64,000 nucleotides of DNA, taken from positions 1-64,000 of the forward strand of contig ONLL01000015.1 of NCBI GenBank assembly GCA_900318685.1, in the 5' to 3' direction. This stretch comes from an uncultured Prevotellaceae bacterium (GTDB lineage: Bacteria > Bacteroidota > Bacteroidia > Bacteroidales > Bacteroidaceae). Positions 36,673 through 45,278 of the stretch are shown here, one piece after another. Positions within the stretch are counted from its first letter, which is position 1, and each line of letters opens with the position of its first letter. The notes under the pieces were generated by a model that worked only from the letters and a program-made list of their open reading frames with translations, did not search any database and was not told the origin of the DNA. A program made the translations under genes and the position numbers.

Positions 36673-38808
36673 TCAGACTTGCTTCATCGACAGGGAGATG
36701 CGCTTGCGGCGATGATCAACCTCAAGGACACGGACGGTGACATGCTGGTGCAACTTGAGCACGTCAGTAGGATGAGCGATGCGGCGGTTGGCCATCTGCG
36801 AGATATGCACGAGGCCGTCTTGGTGCACGCCGATATCGACAAAGGCTCCGAAGTTGGTGATGTTGGTCACGATGCCGGGAAGTATCATGCCTTCCTCCAG
36901 GTCGTCGATGGTCTGTACGCGGCTGTCGAACTCGAACTCCTCCAACTGCTGGCGCGGGTCGCGTCCGGGCTTCTCGAGCTCCTTCATGATGTCGGTGAGG
37001 GTGGGGAGGCCCACTTCGCCATTGACATAACGACTAATGTCAATATGTGAACGCAGCTCAGGCTGAGCGATGAGTTCCTGAACGGTGCATCCCTGGTCGC
37101 TGGCCATCTTTTCGACGAGGGCATAGCTCTCGGGATGGACGGCACTATTGTCGAGAGGGTTCTTGGCTCCGGGTATGCGCAGGAAACCCGCACATTGCTG
37201 ATAGGCGGCAGGTCCCAGGCGCGGCACCTTCTTCAATTGTGCGCGCGAGGTGAAGGCTCCGTGCTCGCGACGATAGTCCACGATGTTCTTAGCGAGAGCC
37301 GGTCCCAGTCCGCTGACATATTGCAACAGATGACTGGAAGCGGTATTGAGGTCGACACCCACCAGGTTGACGCAGCTCTCGACGGTCTGGTCTAGCTGAT
37401 GCTTTAGCTTGGTCTGGTCCACATCATGCTGGTATTGTCCCACGCCTATGCTCTTCGGATCGATCTTCACCAGCTCAGCAAGAGGGTCCATCAGGCGTCG
37501 CCCGATGCTGACAGCCCCTCTGACGGTGACATCCTCGTCGGGGAACTCATCGCGTGCAACCTTAGAAGCAGAGTAGACCGAGGCTCCGTCCTCACTGACG
37601 ACGAACACCTGCGGGCCGCTGACCACCTCCTCGATGAAGGCGCGTGTCTCGCGGCTTGCCGTGCCGTTGCCGATGGCGATGGCTTCGATGTGATAGTCGC
37701 TCACCAGCTGCTGCACATGTACCATAGCCTGCATACGGCGATTGACGGGAGGGTGGGGGAAGATGGCCTCGTGATGCAACAGATTGCCCTGTGCGTCGAG
37801 GCATACCACCTTACAACCTGTGCGGAAGCCCGGGTCGATGCCCATCACACGCTTCTGACCGAGTGGTGCGCCCAGCAGCAGCTGTCGCAGGTTCTCGGCA
37901 AAGACGCGGATGGCCTCCTCGTCGGCTTTCTCTTTGCTGATGTTTGAAAATTCCGTCTCGATAGAGGGTTTGAGCAGTCGTTTATAGGCGTCTTCGGCAG
38001 CCTCGGCTACCAGTTGTCCGGCTTCAGAACGGCTATGCACCCAGTTGCGCTGCAGGCGTTCGATGCACTCCTGGTCGTCAATAGGATCGATGCTCAGGCG
38101 GAGGATGCCCTCAGCCTCACCCCGGCGCATAGCCAGCAGACGATGACTGGAGCAGCGCCGCAGGGGCTCTTGCCAGTCGAAGTAGTCGCTGAACTTGGCG
38201 GCTTCGTCGCTGTCGGCCTTCGCCTTGACCACCTTAGAACTGATGATGGCCGTGCGGCGGTAGCTGCCACGCAGCTGCTGGCGTGAGCGCTCGTCCTCGC
38301 TGATGGTCTCGGCAATGATGTCCTGCGCTCCTCGTATGGCTTCGTCGACGTTGGTGATGCCGTCGCCTGTCACGAATCTGCGTGCTGCCTGCTCAATGTT
38401 GGCCTCGCGCTGCATGAGGATAAGCTGGGCAAGAGGCTCCAGTCCCTGTTCGCGGGCAACTTGGGCACGGGTCCGGCGGCGTGGTTTGAACGGCAGATAA
38501 ATATCTTCCAGCTCAGTGGCATCCCAGCAGTCGGCGATGCGTTTCTCGAGCTCTGGCGTCATCTTTCCCAGTTCGGTGATGGTCTTGATCACCGTTTCCT
38601 TTCGTTTGGCTATTTCCTTCAGGCGCTCGTTCTCGTCGGCGATGGCTGCAATCTGCACCTCGTCGAGCGCACCGGTACGCTCCTTGCGATAACGTGAGAT
38701 GAAGGGTATGGTGCAGCCCTCCTCCAGCAGCGACAGGGTGTTGCCCACAGCCTCCACACCGAGGTTGAGTGCCTTTGCGATGAGTTTGGTAAAGATACTA
38801 TTTGCCAT
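36673..38808 (-). CDS. tex: Tex-family S1 RNA-binding protein
   Basis: The start at 38808 gives 711 residues; it overlaps the end of the kinase gene by 11 bp. Domains in order: Tex N-terminal helical domain (ANSIFTKLIAKALNL, FISRYRKERTGALDE, YLPFKPRRRTRAQVAREQGLEPLA is its core in outline), YqgF/RNase H-like domain (about 320-450: GIDPGFRTGCKVVCLD, IAIGNGTASRET), helix-hairpin-helix domain (about 490-560: NTASSHLLQYVSGLGPALA), and a C-terminal S1 domain (PGIVTNITNFGAFVDIGVHQ, GLVHISQM). Tex acts in transcription and RNA contacts; its exact role is not settled. Assignment is firm. Confidence 0.95.
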   Translation of the reverse strand: MANSIFTKLIAKALNLGVEAVGNTLSLLEEGCTIPFISRYRKERTGALDEVQIAAIADENERLKEIAKRKETVIKTITELGKMTPELEKRIADCWDATELEDIYLPFKPRRRTRAQVAREQGLEPLAQLILMQREANIEQAARRFVTGDGITNVDEAIRGAQDIIAETISEDERSRQQLRGSYRRTAIISSKVVKAKADSDEAAKFSDYFDWQEPLRRCSSHRLLAMRRGEAEGILRLSIDPIDDQECIERLQRNWVHSRSEAGQLVAEAAEDAYKRLLKPSIETEFSNISKEKADEEAIRVFAENLRQLLLGAPLGQKRVMGIDPGFRTGCKVVCLDAQGNLLHHEAIFPHPPVNRRMQAMVHVQQLVSDYHIEAIAIGNGTASRETRAFIEEVVSGPQVFVVSEDGASVYSASKVARDEFPDEDVTVRGAVSIGRRLMDPLAELVKIDPKSIGVGQYQHDVDQTKLKHQLDQTVESCVNLVGVDLNTASSHLLQYVSGLGPALAKNIVDYRREHGAFTSRAQLKKVPRLGPAAYQQCAGFLRIPGAKNPLDNSAVHPESYALVEKMASDQGCTVQELIAQPELRSHIDISRYVNGEVGLPTLTDIMKELEKPGRDPRQQLEEFEFDSRVQTIDDLEEGMILPGIVTNITNFGAFVDIGVHQDGLVHISQMANRRIAHPTDVLKLHQHVTVRVLEVDHRRKRISLSMKQV

Positions 38809-39694
38809 AGTCTGCCAGTATTTGCAGGGCCGCGTCGATGTCGGCATCGAAGGGACCTGTGTGTTCAAGTTTCAGCGTACACATCGCAGCAGCCAGATGG
38901 CCTGCCTCACTGCAGGAGGCACCTTGGGCTCGGGCATAGAGATAGCCGGCGGCATAGGTGTCACCACAGCCCGTAGCATCCACTACCTGACGGGGAGGAT
39001 AACCTGGAATCTCATAGAAGGAACTGCCGTCGTAGATGACGCTGCCATAGCTGCCCAGGGTGATGAGCACTTCGCGCACTCCCCAGCTGCTGATGAGTCG
39101 GGCAGCACGGTGCAAGTCGTGCTCGCCGTCGGTAAGCACGTCGATCTCATGTTCGTTTACTTTAAGAATGTCGGTCGAGCGCAGCACGCGCAGCTTGTCG
39201 TGCCAGTCAACGGCATAGACCTTCTGGTCGCGCACCTCCCGGAGATATCCCTGCACGTCGACGCATACACGTCCCTTATTGGCTAGATATTCCACGACCT
39301 CAGGGGCGAAGTCATCCTGAAGCAACGTGCCCAGATGGAAGATGTCGGCCTCGGCATCCTTCAGTTGTTCGATGGTGAAGGGTGCAGCCTTCGACAGCAC
39401 ACGCTGACGACGATTGTTCATGTTTTCGCCGTATTTATTTTCAAAATACACGCTGGCAGGACTGCCCAGGTTGGTGATGTCGATGCCGGCATCGGCTAGG
39501 AGCTTTACCTCGTGCGTGAGATCGTCGCCAACAGCGGTAATTACCCCAAAGCTGACATCTTGGGGAAGATGATTGATGGCCCAGGCCACATAGTAGGCGG
39601 TGCCACCTGCGCAGTCGACGCCGTCAGGCTGCTGTGGCGTGATGATACGGTCGTGTGTGATATGACCGATGCAGAGTATTTGTTTCTTGTTCAT
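38798..39694 (-). CDS. PfkB-family carbohydrate kinase
   Basis: The 298-residue protein (start at 39694 by MNKKQILCIG, preferred over 39730) has the PfkB pattern: GHITHDRIITP, GGTAYYVAWAINHL, and near the C-terminus VDATGCGDTYAAGYLYA, which carries the anion hole and catalytic Asp (usually DTTGAGD). The family phosphorylates sugars or nucleosides; the substrate is unknown. It sits between msrC and tex in a tight minus-strand group. Confidence 0.85.
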   Translation of the reverse strand: MNKKQILCIGHITHDRIITPQQPDGVDCAGGTAYYVAWAINHLPQDVSFGVITAVGDDLTHEVKLLADAGIDITNLGSPASVYFENKYGENMNNRRQRVLSKAAPFTIEQLKDAEADIFHLGTLLQDDFAPEVVEYLANKGRVCVDVQGYLREVRDQKVYAVDWHDKLRVLRSTDILKVNEHEIDVLTDGEHDLHRAARLISSWGVREVLITLGSYGSVIYDGSSFYEIPGYPPRQVVDATGCGDTYAAGYLYARAQGASCSEAGHLAAAMCTLKLEHTGPFDADIDAALQILADYGK

Positions 39695-39696
39695 GG

Positions 39697-40161
39697 CTAA
39701 TGATAGAGGTGACGGGTGAGTAACTGACATATGCGCTCCAGGTTCTGGCGGTCAACATCGTCGAAGGCTGCCAGTGACGTGCTGTCGATATCGAGCACTC
39801 CAACAGGCTCTCCCTTGCCGTTGAAGATGGGTACCACAATCTCCGATCGCGAAAGGCTGGAACATGCGATGTGTCCGGGAAACTGCTCGACGTCGGGCAC
39901 AACGATGCTCTGGCGTCGCTCGAAAGCAGTACCGCAGACACCGCGTCCGTGGGCGATATGCATGCAGGCCACTGTACCCTGAAAAGGGCCCAGGCGCAGC
40001 TCGCCCTCACGCTCTAGGTAGAAGCCCGTCCAGAACCAGGGGAAGCGTTCTGCCAATGCTGCACTGACATTGGCCAGTACGCTCATCTCTTCACTTTCGC
40101 CCTCCATGAGGGCATCGAGCTGAGCTGTCAGCTCGTCGTAGATTTGCTGTTTGTTCTCCAT
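39697..40161 (-). CDS. msrC: Free methionine-(R)-sulfoxide reductase (GAF domain)
   Basis: The 154-residue protein is a single GAF domain. It has the three cysteines typical of fRMsr: in VACMHIAHG, in GRGVCGTAFE and in HIACSSLSRSEIVVP, of which the last is the likely catalytic residue, as in E. coli MsrC. It reduces free methionine sulfoxide in the cytoplasm. Its stop is 3 bp before the kinase start. A -7 box only 7 bp upstream of the start codon implies a nearly leaderless mRNA. Confidence 0.9.
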   Translation of the reverse strand: MENKQQIYDELTAQLDALMEGESEEMSVLANVSAALAERFPWFWTGFYLEREGELRLGPFQGTVACMHIAHGRGVCGTAFERRQSIVVPDVEQFPGHIACSSLSRSEIVVPIFNGKGEPVGVLDIDSTSLAAFDDVDRQNLERICQLLTRHLYH

Positions 40162-40168
40162 TTGCCTG

Positions 40169-40176
40169 CAAAGGTA
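40169..40176 (-). promoter_or_regulatory. -7 box (TACCTTTG) of msrC
   Basis: An exact TACCTTTG on the minus strand ends 7 bp before the msrC ATG at 40161. Confidence 0.62.
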
Positions 40177-40239
40177 CGAAATATATTTGAGTTTTTCCCA
40201 AAAAGGAAAGAAGAAAAGATAATTTTCTTACCAATGCTA

Positions 40240-40270
40240 TTGCATAAATCGAGAAATGTTAGTACCTTTG
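40240..40270 (+). promoter_or_regulatory. Promoter of the ABC exporter operon
   Basis: TTG at 40240-40242 and TACCTTTG at 40263-40270 are spaced by 20 bp, 28 bp upstream of the first start codon. Confidence 0.7.
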
Positions 40271-40298
40271 CAAGCAAATTACCAATAATCTGACGCAA

Positions 40299-42086
40299 AT
40301 GCTAAGAACACTCTACAACCAGATTGGGCAGTATAAACGAGCGTCGCTGGCCACGCCTCTGATGACAGCATTGGAGGTGGTGATGGACGTGCTCATACCC
40401 TATGTCACCGCGATGCTCATCGACCGTGGCATCATGGCTGGCGACATGCAGGCTGTCTATAAGTATGGACTACTGATGGTGGGCATGGCGTTCCTGTCAC
40501 TGCTTTTCGGCATTTTGGCAGGACGTGTCTCTGCTTATGCTGCCACGGGCTTTGCCAGCAACCTGCGCAAGGCCATGTACAGAAACATTCAGACGTACTC
40601 GTTCCAGGACATTGACCGCTATTCCACTTCGGGCCTGGTGACACGCATGACGACGGATGTCAACAGTCTGCAGAATGCCTTCCAGCAGATTCTGCGTGTG
40701 ACCGTTCGAGCGCCTTTCCGGCTGCTGCTCTCCATCGTCATGTGTCTGGTCATCGACCCGCGCCTGTCGCTCATCTTTATTATTGCGATGGTGATACTGG
40801 GTGTCAGTCTCTATCTGATCATCACCCGTGTGTCGCGGCTCTTCCAGCAAGTCTATGTGAAATATGATGAGCTGAACCAAAGTGTGCAGGAAAATGTTCA
40901 GGCTATCCGCGTGGTGAAAGCTTTCGTTCGCGAGGACTATGAGAGTTCGAAGTTCGGTAAGGCTGTCGACGGATTGTATCATCTTTATACAAAGGCAGAA
41001 AGCCTGATGGCGCTCAACCATCCCGTCATGAATATGGTGGTCTATGGATGCATCATTGCCTTGAGCTGGTGGGGAGCCCATTTCATCGTGAGTGGCACAC
41101 TGACCACAGGTGAGCTGACGTCGCTCTTCACCTATGTGATGTCTATTCTGCAGGCGTTGATGATGCTGTCGATGATCTTCGTGATGTTGACACAGAGTGC
41201 AGCTTCAGCCAAGCGAGTGAGCGAGGTCATCGAGCAGCGTGCCAGCATCCAGAATCCTGATCATCCCCTGATGACTGTTGACGACGGCAGCGTGGAGTTC
41301 AACGAAGTAAGATTCGACTATGCTTCCGAGACTTCGGAGAAGGATGACGCAGAGATGCCTCAACACCGTCGCTCAGCCCTCTTCAACGTCAACTTCCGTA
41401 TAGAAAGTGGCGAAACCATCGGAGTTATTGGTGGTACGGGTAGCGGAAAGTCGACGCTCGTCAATCTCATCAGTCGTCTCTACGACACGACGAAGGGACA
41501 GGTGAAGGTGGGTGGACACGACGTGAAGGAGTATGACCTCCGTGTGCTGCGTGAGGCAGTCAGTGTGGTGCTCCAGCAGAACACACTTTTCAGTGGTTCG
41601 GTCACTGACAACCTGCGCTGGGGCAAGAGCGATGCCACGATCGACGAGCTGCGCGAGGCCTGTCGTATGGCTCAGGCCGACGGTTTCATCATGGAGATGC
41701 CTCAGGGTTATGACACCCGCATTGAGCAGGGTGGCACGAATGTATCCGGAGGACAGAAGCAGCGCCTGTGCATCGCTCGTGCACTGTTGAAGAAGCCTAA
41801 AATCCTCGTTCTTGATGACTCCACTTCGGCTTGTGACACCCGTACTGACGCACTCATACAACGCGCCTTCCGCGAGCAATTGCCACAGATGACGAAGATC
41901 ATCATCGCCCAGCGTATCTCGAGCGTGGAGCATTGCGACCGCATCCTGGTGATGGACAACGGCGTGGTTACAGGCTTCGACAGCCATGAGAACCTGCTCA
42001 AGAGCAATGCGTTGTATAAGGAAATCTACGATATTCAAACCCAGGATGCTGGCGATTTCGACGCCAAGAAAGGAGGTGCAGCATGA
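40299..42086 (+). CDS. ABC exporter subunit with degenerate ATPase site
   Basis: The 595-residue protein has an N-terminal transmembrane domain (about 1-310, six helices) and a nucleotide-binding domain. Walker A is GGTGSGKST, Q-loop VVLQQNTLF, and the ABC signature NVSGGQKQR is canonical. Walker B ends ILVLDDSTSA, with Asp instead of the catalytic Glu, and the switch residue is Gln in IIIAQRIS instead of His. This pairs with the next gene, as in the TM287/288, LmrCD and BmrCD exporters, where one of two ATP sites does not turn over. Likely substrates are drugs or lipids. The genes overlap by four bases (ATGA). Confidence 0.93.
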   Translation: MLRTLYNQIGQYKRASLATPLMTALEVVMDVLIPYVTAMLIDRGIMAGDMQAVYKYGLLMVGMAFLSLLFGILAGRVSAYAATGFASNLRKAMYRNIQTYSFQDIDRYSTSGLVTRMTTDVNSLQNAFQQILRVTVRAPFRLLLSIVMCLVIDPRLSLIFIIAMVILGVSLYLIITRVSRLFQQVYVKYDELNQSVQENVQAIRVVKAFVREDYESSKFGKAVDGLYHLYTKAESLMALNHPVMNMVVYGCIIALSWWGAHFIVSGTLTTGELTSLFTYVMSILQALMMLSMIFVMLTQSAASAKRVSEVIEQRASIQNPDHPLMTVDDGSVEFNEVRFDYASETSEKDDAEMPQHRRSALFNVNFRIESGETIGVIGGTGSGKSTLVNLISRLYDTTKGQVKVGGHDVKEYDLRVLREAVSVVLQQNTLFSGSVTDNLRWGKSDATIDELREACRMAQADGFIMEMPQGYDTRIEQGGTNVSGGQKQRLCIARALLKKPKILVLDDSTSACDTRTDALIQRAFREQLPQMTKIIIAQRISSVEHCDRILVMDNGVVTGFDSHENLLKSNALYKEIYDIQTQDAGDFDAKKGGAA

Positions 42087-43906
42087 GACAGCCGTCATTC
42101 GACCGTGGCCCACGTGGTCCGCAAGGCCATAACGCCGGTTTCCAGCGTGCTACCAAACAGCAGAAGCAGGTGATGCTGCGACTCTTCGGCTTTGTGATGA
42201 AGCACTATAAGTTCAGCATTCTCACCGTGCTGGCCTGTATTGTGGTGAGCAGCATCACGTCGCTGATGTCGACGCTGTTTACTCGTACGCTCATCGATGA
42301 TTACATCACGCCGCTCACACAGGTGGCCAACCCAGAATATGCGTCGCTGCTGCAGACGCTATTCAAACTGGGACTCATCCTGCTGCTGGGCGTCATTGCT
42401 TCCTACACCTACAACCGCTTGATGATCAATGTGTCGCAGGGCACGATGCTGCGCCTGCGCAAACAGATCTTTGAGCGGATGGAGCGGTTGCCTGTCAGCT
42501 ACTTTGACAGCCACTCGCATGGTGAGCTTATGTCGGTATATACCAATGATGTAGACTCATTGCGTCAAATGATTTCTACAGCCATGGCGCAAGTCTTTTC
42601 CAGCGTCATCACCATTGTGGCAACGTTCACCTCGATGGTGGTGCTGTCGGTGCCCCTGACGCTAGTCAGCATCTTCATCGCCGTGGTGATGATGATTGCA
42701 ACCACCAAGCTGGGAAAATGGTCGCGTGGATTCTTCCGCACGCAGCAGGAGAGTTTGGCTAAAGTCAACGGTTTCATCGAAGAAATGATGACTGGCCAGA
42801 AGGTGGTGAAGGTGTTCTGTCACGAGAAGCAGGCTATTACAGATTTCGAAGGCATCAACGAACAGCTGCGCTATTCGGCCTACAATGCCAATAAGATTGC
42901 AAATATTGTGATGCCAGTCAATGGCAATCTGGGCAACCTAGGCTATGTGCTGCTTGCTGTTGTGGGTGCTGCTCTCGCCTTGTCTGGACGATGGGAACTG
43001 TCTCTGGGAACGATTGTTGCATTCCTGCAACTCAACAAAAGCTTCACCCAGCCTATCAGTCATGTGAGCCAGCAAATTAACTCCGTCCTCAATGCTTCAG
43101 TAGGTGCCGAACGTGTCTTTGCCCTGGGCGATGCCGAGCCTGAGAAGGACGAGGGAAACAGGGTACTCAACGACCCGAAGGGTGATGTTGACTTCCGTGA
43201 TGTGGATTTCGGTTATGTGCCTGAGAAGCAGGTGCTCTTCGACATCGACATCAACACCCAGCCGGGACAGAAGATTGCCTTCGTGGGTGGCACAGGAGCA
43301 GGCAAGACCACCATCATCAACTTGATCAACCGCTTCTATGACATCCAGCGGGGAGAGATTCTTTATGACGGCATACCTATCACAGAGATCAGCAAACCGT
43401 CGCTCAGGAAGAGCATGACCATCGTTCTGCAGGAGACGCACCTCTTCACGGGTACTGTGCTCGACAATATCCGCTATGGCTGTCTGGAAGCTACCGATGA
43501 CGATTGCGTCAGGGCTGCTCAGCTGGTTGGAGCCCATGACTTCATCTGCCGTCTGGCTAAGGGCTATAAGACCATGCTGCAGGGCGACGGAGGCAACCTC
43601 AGTCAGGGAGAGCGTCAGCTGTTGGCTATAGCCAGGGCTGCCGTTGCCAATCCCCCTGTGCTTATCCTCGACGAGGCCACCAGCTCCATCGACACCCGTA
43701 CGGAGCAGCTTGTGCAGCGAGGCATGGACAGCATCATGCAGGGACGCACCACCTTTGTGATTGCCCATCGACTGAGTACTGTGCGCAATGCCGACCAGAT
43801 CATCGTCCTCGACCACGGGCGCATCGCCGAGCATGGCACCCATGAAGAGCTTCTCGCCCTGAAAGGACAATATTATGAACTCTATACTGGCAACGGAATA
43901 GACTAG
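42083..43906 (+). CDS. ABC exporter subunit with active ATPase site
   Basis: The 607-residue partner also has a six-helix transmembrane domain (about 35-330) and an ATPase domain. Walker A is GGTGAGKTT, Walker B LILDEATSS with the catalytic Glu, and the switch His is present in VIAHRLSTV. Its signature motif is altered to LSQGERQ, which is the expected counterpart: it faces the degenerate Walker motifs of the first subunit, while the first subunit's LSGGQ-like motif completes the active site here. The N-terminal 25 residues are Gly, Pro and Arg-rich and cytoplasmic. Confidence 0.93.
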   Translation: MRQPSFDRGPRGPQGHNAGFQRATKQQKQVMLRLFGFVMKHYKFSILTVLACIVVSSITSLMSTLFTRTLIDDYITPLTQVANPEYASLLQTLFKLGLILLLGVIASYTYNRLMINVSQGTMLRLRKQIFERMERLPVSYFDSHSHGELMSVYTNDVDSLRQMISTAMAQVFSSVITIVATFTSMVVLSVPLTLVSIFIAVVMMIATTKLGKWSRGFFRTQQESLAKVNGFIEEMMTGQKVVKVFCHEKQAITDFEGINEQLRYSAYNANKIANIVMPVNGNLGNLGYVLLAVVGAALALSGRWELSLGTIVAFLQLNKSFTQPISHVSQQINSVLNASVGAERVFALGDAEPEKDEGNRVLNDPKGDVDFRDVDFGYVPEKQVLFDIDINTQPGQKIAFVGGTGAGKTTIINLINRFYDIQRGEILYDGIPITEISKPSLRKSMTIVLQETHLFTGTVLDNIRYGCLEATDDDCVRAAQLVGAHDFICRLAKGYKTMLQGDGGNLSQGERQLLAIARAAVANPPVLILDEATSSIDTRTEQLVQRGMDSIMQGRTTFVIAHRLSTVRNADQIIVLDHGRIAEHGTHEELLALKGQYYELYTGNGID

Positions 43907-43942
43907 CGTGTTTGTGTGAAAGAGAATTATGTGGCAAAATTA

Positions 43943-43974
43943 TTTGGCAGTTACGAAAATAATGCGTACTTTTG
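43943..43974 (+). promoter_or_regulatory. Promoter of the CE12-GH106 operon
   Basis: TTTG at 43943-43946 and TACTTTTG at 43967-43974 are spaced by 20 bp. The start codon at 44010 is 35 bp downstream; the in-frame ATG at 43929 is upstream of the promoter and excluded. Confidence 0.72.
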
Positions 43975-44009
43975 CAATCTCAAAGCAAAACTACCTATTC
44001 AAAACAAAC

Positions 44010-45254
44010 ATGAAAAAGACTATTGCTACCATGATTGCTCTGTTGCCCTCGCTGATGATGGCACAGACCTACGACTACGACCTGACACAGGCGCAGCCAG
44101 TTTACAACCAGCAGACAGGCTATGGCTATGACATACTGCCTGCTCCCAACGTCAAGAAGCCTACCGCCGAACCCTTCTTCTTCTCTGTGAAGGTGCCCGA
44201 CGGCAACTACCGCGTGCGAGTAGAATTGGGCGGTGTGAAAAACGGCAATACTACTGTTCGTGCCGAAGGTCGCCGTCTGATGATGGACAACATCTTGACT
44301 CCCAAGAAGAAAGACACACAGACAGTGGAGTTCGTGGTCAACAAACGCTCCACTCTGATTGAAGGCGACAAACATGTAAGGATCAAGGATCGCGAGAAGG
44401 GCTACCTCACCTGGGACGAGAAACTCACCCTGGAGTTCAACGGCCCGCAGCCTGCCGTGCGCAGCATCCATATTGAGCGCGACGATCAGGTGCCCACCAT
44501 CTACCTCTGTGGCAATAGCACCGTGGTTGACCAGGCCAATGAGCCCTGGGCCTCTTGGGGACAGATGATCACCCGTTTCTTCGGTCCTGGCATTGCCGTC
44601 AGCAACCATGCTGAGAGCGGACTTACCGCCCGGTCGTTTATTGGCTCCAATCGTCTGGACAAGATACTCTCAACGTTGAAGAAGGGTGATTATGTGTTCG
44701 TGGAGTTCGGACACAACGACGAGAAAGAGCGTCAGCCAGGCGACGGCGCTTGGTATCACTACCAGTATCAGTTGAAGATTTTCATCGATCGTGTGCGTGC
44801 CAAGGGTGCCGACATCGTGTTCTGCACACCCACACAGCGCCGCTCTTTTGAAAGTGACAACAAGACGATTAGCAATACCCATGGCGACTTCCCCGCTGCC
44901 ATGAAGATGGTGGCTGAGAAGGAGCGAGTGCCCCTGATCGACCTGAACCAGATGACAAAGGTCTTCTTCGAGACCCTGGGAATGGAGGATTCGAAACGTG
45001 CACTCGTGCATTATCCTGCCAACACATTCCCCAACCAGCCTAATGAGCTGCGCGACAACACCCATTTCAACCCCTATGGCGCCTATGAGGTGGCTAAGTG
45101 CGTGGTGATGGGCATCAAGAAGTTGGGCCTGCCTCTGGTGCAGCAGCTGCGTTCCGACTGGCAGGACTTCGACCCTGCCCATCCCGACGACTGGAAGACA
45201 TTCCAATGGTCGCCAGCTAAGAATGCCGACGTAGTGAAGCCCGACGGTAACTGA
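44010..45254 (+). CDS. Rhamnogalacturonan acetylesterase (CE12-like SGNH hydrolase)
   Basis: The 414-residue protein has a signal peptide (MKKTIATMIALLPSLMMAQ), an N-terminal beta-sandwich (about 25-150), and an SGNH esterase domain. The four blocks are visible: the nucleophile Ser in LCGNSTVVD, the Gly in HAESGLTARS, the Asn in VEFGHNDEK, and the catalytic Asp/His in DNTHFNPYGAYEV. It should remove acetyl groups from rhamnogalacturonan I, clearing the way for rhamnosidases such as the GH106 enzyme encoded 24 bp downstream. Confidence 0.92.
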   Translation: MKKTIATMIALLPSLMMAQTYDYDLTQAQPVYNQQTGYGYDILPAPNVKKPTAEPFFFSVKVPDGNYRVRVELGGVKNGNTTVRAEGRRLMMDNILTPKKKDTQTVEFVVNKRSTLIEGDKHVRIKDREKGYLTWDEKLTLEFNGPQPAVRSIHIERDDQVPTIYLCGNSTVVDQANEPWASWGQMITRFFGPGIAVSNHAESGLTARSFIGSNRLDKILSTLKKGDYVFVEFGHNDEKERQPGDGAWYHYQYQLKIFIDRVRAKGADIVFCTPTQRRSFESDNKTISNTHGDFPAAMKMVAEKERVPLIDLNQMTKVFFETLGMEDSKRALVHYPANTFPNQPNELRDNTHFNPYGAYEVAKCVVMGIKKLGLPLVQQLRSDWQDFDPAHPDDWKTFQWSPAKNADVVKPDGN

Positions 45255-45278
45255 TCATTCATAAAAACGCTATACCCC

